Part shown: piece by piece, positions 41,981-49,129 of the stretch | Numbering within the stretch: position 1 is the stretch's first letter | Layout: each line of letters opens with the position of its first letter | Translations under genes and position numbers: made by a program | NCBI GenBank assembly: GCA_017432615.1 | Contig: JAFRIV010000048.1 | Span: forward strand, 58,417 to 122,416 | Direction: 5' to 3' | Source of the DNA: Oscillospiraceae bacterium | GTDB lineage: Bacteria; Bacillota; Clostridia; Oscillospirales; Oscillospiraceae | Length of the DNA: 64,000 nt | Notes under the pieces: model-generated | Databases searched by the model: none | What the model was told of the DNA's origin: nothing | The model's input: the letters and a program-made list of their open reading frames with translations, nothing else

Positions 41981-43290
41981 GAATGGGCCTGCCGATTCGT
42001 GAAATACGCTCCGTCTGCCCGGTTTGCCTGAAAAATCTTCCGGCGAGTCTTGTGCGGGAACCCGATGGAAAGATCCTGCTGGAAAAATTCTGCCCGGAGC
42101 ATGGGGCATTTTCTGTACCCGTCTGGAAAGGGCAAATAGATTTCGAACGCTGGACGCAATGTTCTTCTCCCCTCTCTCCCGGTATCGGAGAACTATGCCC
42201 GCAAAACTGCGGGATCTGCCGGGAACATGAAAGCGGCACCTGCTGTATTCTCCTGGAAGTAACGCAGCAATGCAATCTGCACTGTGCTTTCTGCTTTGCC
42301 GATGCAGGACAGGCAGCTAAAAATCCGCCAATCGATGAATTAAAGGATGCCATCCGCGACATCGTCCGGCAGTGCGGCTCTCCGCTACTGCAATTTTCCG
42401 GCGGCGAGCCGACGCTTCGCGATGACCTGCCGGAACTGGTGCGCTTTGCCAAAGAAGCCGGCTGCAGTTTTGTGCAGATCAATACCAACGGCATTCGCCT
42501 TGCTCGGGATTCGGAATATGTCCGTCTTCTGGCAAACGCCGGAACGGATATTGTCTTTCTCCAGTTTGACGGAACCCGGGATGATATTTACGAAAAGCTG
42601 AGGGGAAAACCGCTTTTGCAGACAAAACTGGACGCAATCCGCGCCTGTTCTGAAGCCCGCATCGGCATAACCCTGGTACCGACGGTCGTCCCCGGTGTCA
42701 ATGACGATAATCTCGGGGCACTTGTTGCTCTCGCCTGTTCCTTATCACCGGGTGTGCGCGGGATCCATTTTCAGCCTGTCTCCTATTTTGGGCGAACGCC
42801 GCATAAACCGCAGGAAGAAGATCGCTATACGCTGGATCAGCTCATGGCGGATCTCAGTGCCCAGGCGGGCATCCCGCCGGACAGCTTCATGCCCTCCCGA
42901 TGTGATCACCCGCTCTGCGGCTTCCATGCCCTATTCCTGCCGGAAAGTGATGGGACCTTGCGGCCCCTTTCTTCCTTCGCGCACTCTTCTTCCGATCGCG
43001 GCAGCGCAACAGATAACCGAAATTATATTGCCCGGCACTGGACAGCGTCTCCTGTAGAGAGGAACCTCTCCCCCTCCCCTTCCGAAGAAATGGATTTTGA
43101 TACTTTTCTTTACCGGCTGCGTCACGAAAGCCTTACGCTCTCTGCCATGGCTTTTCAGGACGCTATGAATCTCAACATCGAGCGGCTGCACCGCTGTACC
43201 CTCCATGTCTACCATCAGGGCAGGATCAGACCTTTCTGTGCAAATTATCTCACAGCAATACTGCCCCAAAACAGTACCCAGCGGGAATGA
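41977..43290 (+). CDS. Radical SAM protein with N-terminal cysteine-rich domain (TrsS-like)
   Basis: A 437-residue radical SAM protein. The [4Fe-4S] motif is CNLHCAFC at C99, C103 and C106, with the GGEPT motif in FSGGEPTLRDDL and later radical-SAM strands. Before it is a cysteine-rich domain, CPVC at 14-17 and FCPEHG at 39, and a second three-cysteine motif CPQNCGIC at 74-81. This arrangement resembles the large radical SAM group that includes TrsS (sometimes a selenoprotein) and archaeal tetraether synthase. Here all positions are Cys; I see no in-frame UGA. The ATG at 41977 overlaps the GTPase stop. It is probably a maturase for the aldehyde oxidoreductase system; its reaction is unknown. 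Confidence 0.85.
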   Translation: MRMGLPIREIRSVCPVCLKNLPASLVREPDGKILLEKFCPEHGAFSVPVWKGQIDFERWTQCSSPLSPGIGELCPQNCGICREHESGTCCILLEVTQQCNLHCAFCFADAGQAAKNPPIDELKDAIRDIVRQCGSPLLQFSGGEPTLRDDLPELVRFAKEAGCSFVQINTNGIRLARDSEYVRLLANAGTDIVFLQFDGTRDDIYEKLRGKPLLQTKLDAIRACSEARIGITLVPTVVPGVNDDNLGALVALACSLSPGVRGIHFQPVSYFGRTPHKPQEEDRYTLDQLMADLSAQAGIPPDSFMPSRCDHPLCGFHALFLPESDGTLRPLSSFAHSSSDRGSATDNRNYIARHWTASPVERNLSPSPSEEMDFDTFLYRLRHESLTLSAMAFQDAMNLNIERLHRCTLHVYHQGRIRPFCANYLTAILPQNSTQRE

Positions 43291-43309
43291 AACCCGATAT
43301 ATAAAAAAG

Positions 43310-43350
43310 ATCGCATGAAAAACCGGGGAAGTTCCCGCAATTCATGCGAT
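43310..43350. terminator. Bidirectional terminator between the maturation operon and the molbindin gene
   Basis: Ten-base arms (43310-43319 and 43341-43350) with an inner CGGG/CCCG hairpin. T-rich sequence follows on the plus strand and a run of six T follows on the minus strand. Confidence 0.88.
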
Positions 43351-43397
43351 TATTCTTTCCATACCGAGAAAAGCGATTATCGGTTTATTTCCGATTC

Positions 43398-43817
43398 TCA
43401 GTCAATACCGACCATCACAGACGTGGCCTTGACCACAGCAAGGGCGTCATCTCCCGGAGAAAGCTTGAGATCATCTACTGCCGCATTGGAAATTGTGGCA
43501 GAAATCGTGTTGCCGCCGAGTACGGAAATCTTCACGATAGAATTGACGGCACCTTTTTCAATACTTGTCACGTTACCGGGAAACTGATTCCGTGCACTGA
43601 GGGGAAGATGCTCCCCTTTTCCCACCATAACTTCGGTCGCCTTAATCACTGCATAGGCAGGTTTTCCCGGTGCAAGGTCGAGCTCACGAATCGCAGCCAT
43701 GGAAATTGTTGCACTTACCGGGGAACCGTTGACGTCGATGGTCACAATTCCGTTCACTGCCCCCTCACTGATTTTTTCAACAGTGCCGGCGAACTGATTT
43801 CTTGCGCTTAATTTCAT
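43398..43817 (-). CDS. Two-domain molbindin (tandem Mop/TOBE)
   Basis: A 139-residue protein made of two Mop (TOBE) domains, residues 1-67 and 71-139. Both start with LSARNQF and contain GAVN and the turn ATIS, then end with an AVIKATEVMVG-type strand (VVKATSVMVG in the second). Molbindins store and buffer molybdate, usually as oligomers. The gene lies beside modABC on the opposite strand, and ModC itself lacks the C-terminal Mop domain. The protein may therefore buffer molybdate or sense it for the cell. Confidence 0.92.
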   Translation of the reverse strand: MKLSARNQFAGTVEKISEGAVNGIVTIDVNGSPVSATISMAAIRELDLAPGKPAYAVIKATEVMVGKGEHLPLSARNQFPGNVTSIEKGAVNSIVKISVLGGNTISATISNAAVDDLKLSPGDDALAVVKATSVMVGID

Positions 43818-43862
43818 AGATAATCCTCCTCGAATTTTAATTATTTATAATTCGCTGGCACT

Positions 43863-43902
43863 ATTATATAGGAAGCAGAGCACAGAATCAAGGAGTTCTG
43901 TG
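43863..43902 (-). promoter_or_regulatory. Promoter and overlapping inverted repeat of the molbindin gene
   Basis: On the minus strand TTGATT (43886-43891) and TATAAT (43863-43868) with a 17-base spacer. A CACAGAA-N8-TTCTGTG inverted repeat (43881-43887 and 43896-43902) overlaps the -35 box and could be an operator. Confidence 0.65.
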
Positions 43903-43943
43903 TATTTTTTACTATTCTGAGGAAAAATTATTTCCGTTTATTG

Positions 43944-43972
43944 TTGCAACATTTTATACCCTGTGGTATACT
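43944..43972 (+). promoter_or_regulatory. Promoter of the modABC operon
   Basis: TTGCAA (43944-43949) and TATACT (43967-43972) with a 17-base spacer, 59 bases before modA. Confidence 0.78.
43955..43970. promoter_or_regulatory. Candidate ModE-type operator in the modA promoter
   Basis: A perfect 6-4-6 palindrome, TATACC-CTGT-GGTATA, covering the spacer and the start of the -10 box. A repressor bound here would block RNA polymerase. It resembles the repeat before the MocA-ModE gene, whose product carries a ModE-like DNA-binding domain. Confidence 0.6.
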
Positions 43973-44031
43973 TCGAATTACAATTAAATGCAATTTGCAA
44001 ATAATTGATATTAGAAAAAGGAGAACCAATC

Positions 44032-44856
44032 ATGAAAAGAATTCTTGCGTTGATCCTCGTCCTTTGCCTGACGTTTGCCTTTGCCTCCTCTGCTTTTGCA
44101 GAAGAGAAGGAGGAACCGGTCGAACTGATCGTGTTTGCTGCAGCTTCCATGACAGAAACCCTCACCGAGATCGCCGAACTCTATCAAGAAGTTGCTCCCA
44201 ATGTGACGCTTGTTTACAATTTTGATTCCTCCGGGACGCTGAAAACACAGATTCAGGAAGGTGCCGACTGCGATGTATTCATCTCCGCTGCGCCCAAACA
44301 GATGAACCAGCTGGACATCAGCAAGGACGAAACTGCCAATCCCGACAGGCTTGACTTTGTTCTGGAGGGCACCCGCGTCAACCTGCTGGAAAACAAGGTC
44401 GCCCTTGCCGTTCCGGAAGGCAATCCCAAAAATATCCATTCCTATGATGAGCTTGTCGCCGGATTGAAAGACGGCTCTGTAATGCTCGCCATGGGGAACT
44501 CCGACGTCCCGGTCGGACAGTACACTCAGAAGATCCTCGCCTACTATGAGCTTAACGAAGAAGACCTTGCCAAAGCAGGAGTGATCACCTACGGTTCCAA
44601 TGTGAAGGAAGTAACCACGCAGGTCAGTGAAGCAACGGTTGACTGCGGTATCATTTACGGCACGGATGCCTTCTCTGCCGGGCTTACTGTGGTTGACACC
44701 GCAACAGCAGAGATGTGCGGACAGGTTATTTACCCTGCAGCCGTGCTGAACATCACGAAAAATGAAGATGCTGCAAAGGCATTTCTCGACTATTTGCAGG
44801 GAGAAGACGCTTCTGCCGTATTCGAAGCAGTCGGTTTCTCTCCCCTGTCCAAATAA
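44032..44856 (+). CDS. modA: Molybdate-binding protein of ABC transporter
   Basis: A 274-residue ModA solute-binding protein. The signal peptide is evident (MKRILAL, hydrophobic core, cleavage after SAFA). The oxyanion-binding blocks are IVFAAASMTETLTEI, NFDSSGTLKTQI, CDVFISAAPKQMN, and later GNSDVPVGQYTQKIL. These fit molybdate or tungstate. The ATG at 44032 follows AAAAAGGAGA; an earlier frame start lacks one. A strong hairpin after the gene should lower expression of the permease and ATPase relative to ModA. Confidence 0.93.
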   Translation: MKRILALILVLCLTFAFASSAFAEEKEEPVELIVFAAASMTETLTEIAELYQEVAPNVTLVYNFDSSGTLKTQIQEGADCDVFISAAPKQMNQLDISKDETANPDRLDFVLEGTRVNLLENKVALAVPEGNPKNIHSYDELVAGLKDGSVMLAMGNSDVPVGQYTQKILAYYELNEEDLAKAGVITYGSNVKEVTTQVSEATVDCGIIYGTDAFSAGLTVVDTATAEMCGQVIYPAAVLNITKNEDAAKAFLDYLQGEDASAVFEAVGFSPLSK

Positions 44857-44886
44857 GCATTTCTGGATTTCTCTTTTACAACAGTA

Positions 44887-44912
44887 CAGGCGGACTCCGG
44901 TCCGCCTGTTTT
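44887..44912 (+). terminator. Partial terminator between modA and modB
   Basis: Perfect 9-base GC-rich arms (44887-44895 and 44900-44908) with a TCCG loop and four T. It is close to the modB start and most likely attenuates. Confidence 0.8.
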
Positions 44913-44931
44913 CTGATAAGGATGTGATTTC

Positions 44932-45609
44932 TTGGATCTGTTCCCTCTGATCAACTCTCTAAGAATTGCCCTCATCAGCACTTTTATTATCTTCTTTCTG
45001 GGTATCTTTGCTGCATATTATATCGCCAAAGCCCCAAGAGTGCTGAAAGGAGTTCTCGATGTGATTCTCACACTTCCGCTGGTCCTGCCGCCAACGGTGG
45101 TAGGGTATCTGCTGCTTCGTGTCCTTGGACCCAAACGTGTGATTGGGAAGTGGTTTCTCACCATGTTCGGCATTAAACTCACGATGATGTGGTGGTCGGC
45201 CATCTTTGCAACAACTGTTGTGATCTTTCCCCTGATGTACCGCACTGCGCGCGGTGCTTTTGAAGCCTTTGATAAAACGCTTGCCTATTCCGCTCAGACG
45301 ATTGGGCTTTCCAACACCTATATTTTCTGGCGGATCCGGATGCCTTATTGCAAGCAGGGAATTATGGCCGGAACCGTGCTTGCCTTTGCCCGGGCACTGG
45401 GAGAATACGGTGCAACGAGCATGATCGCAGGCTATACACCCGGCAGAACAGCCACCATCTCCACAACGGTCTACCAGTTATGGCGTACCAACGATGATGC
45501 CCTGGCATTCCGCTGGGTGCTGGTGAACATGGCTATCTCCTTTGTTGTACTTCTCGCAGTAAACATGTTGGAGAAAAAAGAAGGGAAAGAGCAGAAGGGA
45601 GCAGCATAG
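44932..45609 (+). CDS. modB: Molybdate ABC transporter permease
   Basis: A 225-residue ModB permease with about five to six membrane helices. The ABC-binding loop is FARALGEYGATSMIAGYTPG, which is typical of ModB/CysT-type permeases. The first codon is TTG at 44932, nine bases after AAGGA; no better start is available in frame. It ends one base before modC, so the two are coupled. Confidence 0.92.
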   Translation: MDLFPLINSLRIALISTFIIFFLGIFAAYYIAKAPRVLKGVLDVILTLPLVLPPTVVGYLLLRVLGPKRVIGKWFLTMFGIKLTMMWWSAIFATTVVIFPLMYRTARGAFEAFDKTLAYSAQTIGLSNTYIFWRIRMPYCKQGIMAGTVLAFARALGEYGATSMIAGYTPGRTATISTTVYQLWRTNDDALAFRWVLVNMAISFVVLLAVNMLEKKEGKEQKGAA

Positions 45610-45610
45610 G

Positions 45611-46354
45611 ATGGCTCTGAAAATCGATATTGAGAAGAAGTTTGGGACTTTCCGGCTTCAGATCAAACTGAATACGGAAGATGAAGTTCTCGGTCTGGTT
45701 GGGAATTCAGGCTGCGGGAAAAGCCTTACTCTCAAATGCATTGCCGGTATCGAGAAGCCTGACAGGGGGAGAATTGTTCTCAACGGCATCACCCTTTTCG
45801 ATTCGGAGAAACACATCAATCTATCCCCCCAGAAACGACGCACCGGACTGCTGTTCCAAAACTATGCTCTTTTCCCCAATATGACAGTGCGGCAGAACAT
45901 CCGCGCGGGAACCCTGCGGGATCAGCAGAATGAGAAAGAGCGGGAAAACAAAGTTGATGCTATTATGGACAGTTTTGGGTTGTCATCGCTTGCCTCCCAC
46001 TATCCAAGGCAGCTCTCCGGCGGGCAGCAGCAGCGTACAGCGCTGGCACGGATCCTTGTCTCCGAGCCGCAGATTCTGATGCTTGATGAGCCGTTTTCCG
46101 CACTGGACAGCGAGCTGAAATTTCGCATGGAAAAAGAAGTGAGAGACGTAATCCAACGTTTTGGGAAAACAACTATTCTTGTCTCCCATGACAGAGGAGA
46201 GGCCTATCGCCTTTGTGATCGCATTGCCATAGTTCAGGACGGAAAAGCAGATGAAATTCTCTTAAAAGAAGAGTGGCTTTTAAAAAGCAATTCTGTTATA
46301 ATCACTACAGATTCGATTCCACAGAATGTAATTCTTGTTTCAAAAGAACCTTGA
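45611..46354 (+). CDS. modC: Molybdate ABC transporter ATP-binding protein, short form
   Basis: A 247-residue ABC ATPase. Walker A is GNSGCGKS, the Q-loop is LLFQNYALFPNM, the signature is QLSGGQQQRTALARIL, Walker B is ILMLDEPFSALD, and the switch His is in ILVSHDRGEA. Typical ModC is about 100 residues longer, with a C-terminal Mop domain; this one ends soon after the nucleotide-binding domain. The missing domain exists as the separate tandem-Mop protein encoded at 43398-43817. The gene follows modB directly. Confidence 0.92.
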   Translation: MALKIDIEKKFGTFRLQIKLNTEDEVLGLVGNSGCGKSLTLKCIAGIEKPDRGRIVLNGITLFDSEKHINLSPQKRRTGLLFQNYALFPNMTVRQNIRAGTLRDQQNEKERENKVDAIMDSFGLSSLASHYPRQLSGGQQQRTALARILVSEPQILMLDEPFSALDSELKFRMEKEVRDVIQRFGKTTILVSHDRGEAYRLCDRIAIVQDGKADEILLKEEWLLKSNSVIITTDSIPQNVILVSKEP

Positions 46355-46371
46355 ACAAGTGAGGAAATGAA

Positions 46372-47388
46372 ATGAAAAAGATACCTGTTGAATCTGCTGT
46401 CGGCATGGAACTGTGTCATGATATCACCGCGATGCGGGACGGCTTCAAAGGCGCAGCTTTCCATCGCGGGCATATCATTTCGGAGGAAGATATTCCAAAG
46501 CTGTTGGATATCGGCAAGAAGAATATTTTCGTCTGGGAAGAAAATGCCGGAGAGATTCATGAGGAAGACGCCGCTCTGCGCATGGCAGCTATGGCTCCTG
46601 TGGAAGGGGCACACTACACTGAGCCGTCGGAAGGAAAGGTCCTTCTTTTTGCCGACCGGCGCGGGATGCTTCGCGTAGATACGGAACTGCTGCGAAAGAT
46701 CAATGCTATCGGTGACATTACCATCTGTACGCTCCGGGATCATTATCCCGTGGAGGAAGGGGCACGGCTTGCCTCAATGCGTATCGTCCCTCTCGTCACC
46801 AAGGAAGCACAGATCATTGAAGCGGAAGCCCTGTGCAAAGGGAAAAACCTGTTGGAACTGAAGCCTTATCAGCATCGGAAAATCGGTGTAATCATCACCG
46901 GATCCGAAATCTACTCCGGCAGGGTCAAAGATAAATTTGAACCTGTGGTGCGCGCAAAGCTGTCACACTATCCCTGTGAGATCCTCGGCGTTTCCCTCTG
47001 TGATGATGATCTGGATATGATTACGGATGCCGCGCAGAAATTTCTGACAGCCGGTGCCGATTTTCTTATCTTCTCCGGAGGGATGTCCGTTGATCCGGAT
47101 GATCTGACCCCCACTGCCATTCGTCGGCTCGGCGCAGAGATCATCTCCCACGGTGTGCCGTCTCAGCCCGGCAATATGACTTTGATTGCCTATCTCAACG
47201 ATGTGTCCATTATGGGTGTACCGGGTGCGGCCGTTGTTTTACCGACAACCATGTTTGATGTGCTGATCCCGCAGATATTCGTCGGAGATCGATTTACAAA
47301 AGAAGATCTGATTCGTCTCGGGGACGGCGGTCTGTGCCAGATGTGCAAAACGTGCCACTTCCCAAACTGTACATTCGGCAGCTATTAG
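46372..47388 (+). CDS. Molybdopterin-binding protein (MoeA/MoaB-like) with C-terminal cysteine cluster
   Basis: A 338-residue protein. The C-terminal half is a MoaB/MogA/MoeA-type molybdopterin-binding domain: GVIITGSEIYSGRVKDKF, FLIFSGGMSVDPDDLTPTAI, and GVPGAAVVLPTTMFDVLIP. The N-terminal half (about 1-165) has no MoeA domain order that I can recognise. The tail GLCQMCKTCHFPNCTFGSY carries four cysteines (322, 325, 328 and 333). It probably takes part in molybdate insertion or adenylylated molybdopterin handling. The ATG follows GAGGAAATGA, 17 bases after modC. The cysteine tail might bind a metal or Fe-S cluster. Confidence 0.85.
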   Translation: MKKIPVESAVGMELCHDITAMRDGFKGAAFHRGHIISEEDIPKLLDIGKKNIFVWEENAGEIHEEDAALRMAAMAPVEGAHYTEPSEGKVLLFADRRGMLRVDTELLRKINAIGDITICTLRDHYPVEEGARLASMRIVPLVTKEAQIIEAEALCKGKNLLELKPYQHRKIGVIITGSEIYSGRVKDKFEPVVRAKLSHYPCEILGVSLCDDDLDMITDAAQKFLTAGADFLIFSGGMSVDPDDLTPTAIRRLGAEIISHGVPSQPGNMTLIAYLNDVSIMGVPGAAVVLPTTMFDVLIPQIFVGDRFTKEDLIRLGDGGLCQMCKTCHFPNCTFGSY

Positions 47389-47414
47389 AAAAACGATCAA
47401 CGGGAGGCAGAACA

Positions 47415-48602
47415 ATGTTTGTCTATGCAGATAATGCCGCTACCACCTGCGTCAGCACGGCGGCACTGAACGCCATGCTGCCCTATCTCACGAACCAATA
47501 TGGGAATCCCTCCAGCCTGTATTCTATTGGTCAGGAGGCCCGGGAAGCCGTTGAGCAGGCACGGAAAACAGTTGCACAATGTATCGGTGCCGAATCGCGG
47601 GAGATCTACTTCACATCCGGAGGGAGTGAAGCAGACAATCAGGCCATACGTTCTGCCGCCAAAGCGGGTGCAAGAAAAGGCAAACGGCACCTGATCTCCA
47701 CTGTGTTTGAGCACCATGCTGTTTTGCATACGCTTAAGCAGCTGGAAAAAGAAGGCTTTTCCGTTACCCTTCTCCCTGTTCATGAAGAAGGCATTGTCCG
47801 CCTGGAAGATCTGGAAGCCGCCATCTGCGAAGATACAGCACTGGTAAGCATCATGTTTGCCAATAACGAAATCGGGACGATCCAGCCTGTTGCGGAGATC
47901 GGCGCACTCTGTCGTGAAAAAGGAATCCCGTTTCATACCGATGCCGTTCAAGCGGCCGGTCATGTGCCTGTTGATGTCGGTACCATGCAGATCGATATGC
48001 TCTCGCTTTCCGGCCACAAATTTCACGCGCCGAAAGGCATCGGTGCGCTTTATGCAAAACGCTCTCAGCCGTTATCCAGCCTGATCGAAGGCGGCGGTCA
48101 GGAACGGGGGAAACGGGCCGGAACGGAAAATGTGGCTGGAATCGCCGCACTTGCAGCCGCTCTTCAGGAAAGCTGTGCAAATATGGAGGCAAACACGCTC
48201 AAGATCCTTTCCATGCGTGAAAAGCTGATTTCTGCGTTGTGCAGGATCCCCCACAGTGTTCTAAACGGGAATATGGAACACCATATGCCCGGCACAATAA
48301 ACATGTGTTTTGAGGGTATCGAGGGCGGCAATCTGCTTTTGCTGCTGGATCAGAAAGGAATTTGCGCTTCTTCGGGAAGTGCCTGTAATTCCGGTTCTCT
48401 GGACCCAAGCCACGTTCTGCTCTCTTTGGGTATCCCCTATGAGGTGGCACACGGTTCGCTGCGTCTTTCCATTGGGGAATACAATACTCCGGAAGAAATC
48501 GACTACCTGTCAAGGGAGATTCCGGAGGCTGTTGCCGCACTGCGGAGTTCCAGCCCCCTCTGGGAAGCTATGGAATGCGGTCAGAAACCGCATTTGATCT
48601 GA
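47415..48602 (+). CDS. Cysteine desulfurase (NifS/IscS-like)
   Basis: A 395-residue pyridoxal-phosphate enzyme that removes sulfur from cysteine. The N-terminus is YADNAATTCVS. The Schiff-base Lys lies in SLSGHKFHAPKGIGAL, and the active-site Cys is in ICASSGSACNSGS on the mobile loop. I start at the ATG at 47415, seven bases after GGGAGG. The frame would extend 81 bases upstream into the preceding gene. Its place between a molybdopterin-binding protein and moaC suggests that it supplies the terminal sulfur of the molybdenum cofactor needed by xanthine oxidase-type enzymes (with XdhC). It could equally serve Fe-S clusters or thiolation. Confidence 0.9.
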   Translation: MFVYADNAATTCVSTAALNAMLPYLTNQYGNPSSLYSIGQEAREAVEQARKTVAQCIGAESREIYFTSGGSEADNQAIRSAAKAGARKGKRHLISTVFEHHAVLHTLKQLEKEGFSVTLLPVHEEGIVRLEDLEAAICEDTALVSIMFANNEIGTIQPVAEIGALCREKGIPFHTDAVQAAGHVPVDVGTMQIDMLSLSGHKFHAPKGIGALYAKRSQPLSSLIEGGGQERGKRAGTENVAGIAALAAALQESCANMEANTLKILSMREKLISALCRIPHSVLNGNMEHHMPGTINMCFEGIEGGNLLLLLDQKGICASSGSACNSGSLDPSHVLLSLGIPYEVAHGSLRLSIGEYNTPEEIDYLSREIPEAVAALRSSSPLWEAMECGQKPHLI

Positions 48603-48617
48603 AACGGGAGAAAACTG

Positions 48618-49100
48618 ATGACTGATTTTACACATTTCAATGACCAGGGACGGGCCAGGATGGTAAATGTCGGCGAAAAGCCGGTTTCCAACCGCACTGC
48701 CGTGGCAGCAGGATCTGTTCTCGTTAACAAAGAGACTTTCCGTTTGATTCAAACCGGCGGAATGAAAAAGGGTGATGTTCTGGTAACCGCACAGATTGCC
48801 GGGATCATGGGGGCAAAGCGCACATCTGAAGTAATTCCCATGTGTCACCCGGTTCCTGTAAACGGGATCGATCTTACCCTTACGCTCAATGAAGAAAAAT
48901 GTGCGGTAGAAATCACCGCTTCGGTTTCCTGCGATGGAAAGACCGGTGTGGAAATGGAAGCCCTGACGGCCGTCAGCATTGCAGCGCTGACAGTATATGA
49001 TATGTGCAAAGCGGTTCAGCGGGATATGGTAATAACAGAAATCCGCCTGCTTTCCAAGTCAGGCGGAGTCCACGGTGATTTTATTCGCGATGAAGCATAA
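48618..49100 (+). CDS. moaC: Cyclic pyranopterin monophosphate synthase
   Basis: A 160-residue MoaC, which closes the ring to make cyclic pyranopterin monophosphate, the first stable molybdenum cofactor intermediate. The signatures are ARMVNVGEKPVSNRTAVA, the IPMCHPVPVNGID site, and GVEMEALTAVSIAALTVYDMCKA with the catalytic Lys. The length is standard. It closes the modABC operon, 15 bases after the desulfurase. moaA, moaD, moaE and moeB are not in the window, so they must be elsewhere. Confidence 0.96.
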   Translation: MTDFTHFNDQGRARMVNVGEKPVSNRTAVAAGSVLVNKETFRLIQTGGMKKGDVLVTAQIAGIMGAKRTSEVIPMCHPVPVNGIDLTLTLNEEKCAVEITASVSCDGKTGVEMEALTAVSIAALTVYDMCKAVQRDMVITEIRLLSKSGGVHGDFIRDEA

Positions 49101-49129
49101 GGCGGAAAATCAAAAGCCCATCCTGCATT

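Noticed and set aside
41977-42060. Selenocysteine in the radical SAM protein
   Set aside because: Related proteins can be selenoproteins, but here the N-terminal motif is CPVC with ordinary Cys codons and I see no in-frame TGA or nearby SECIS-like need.
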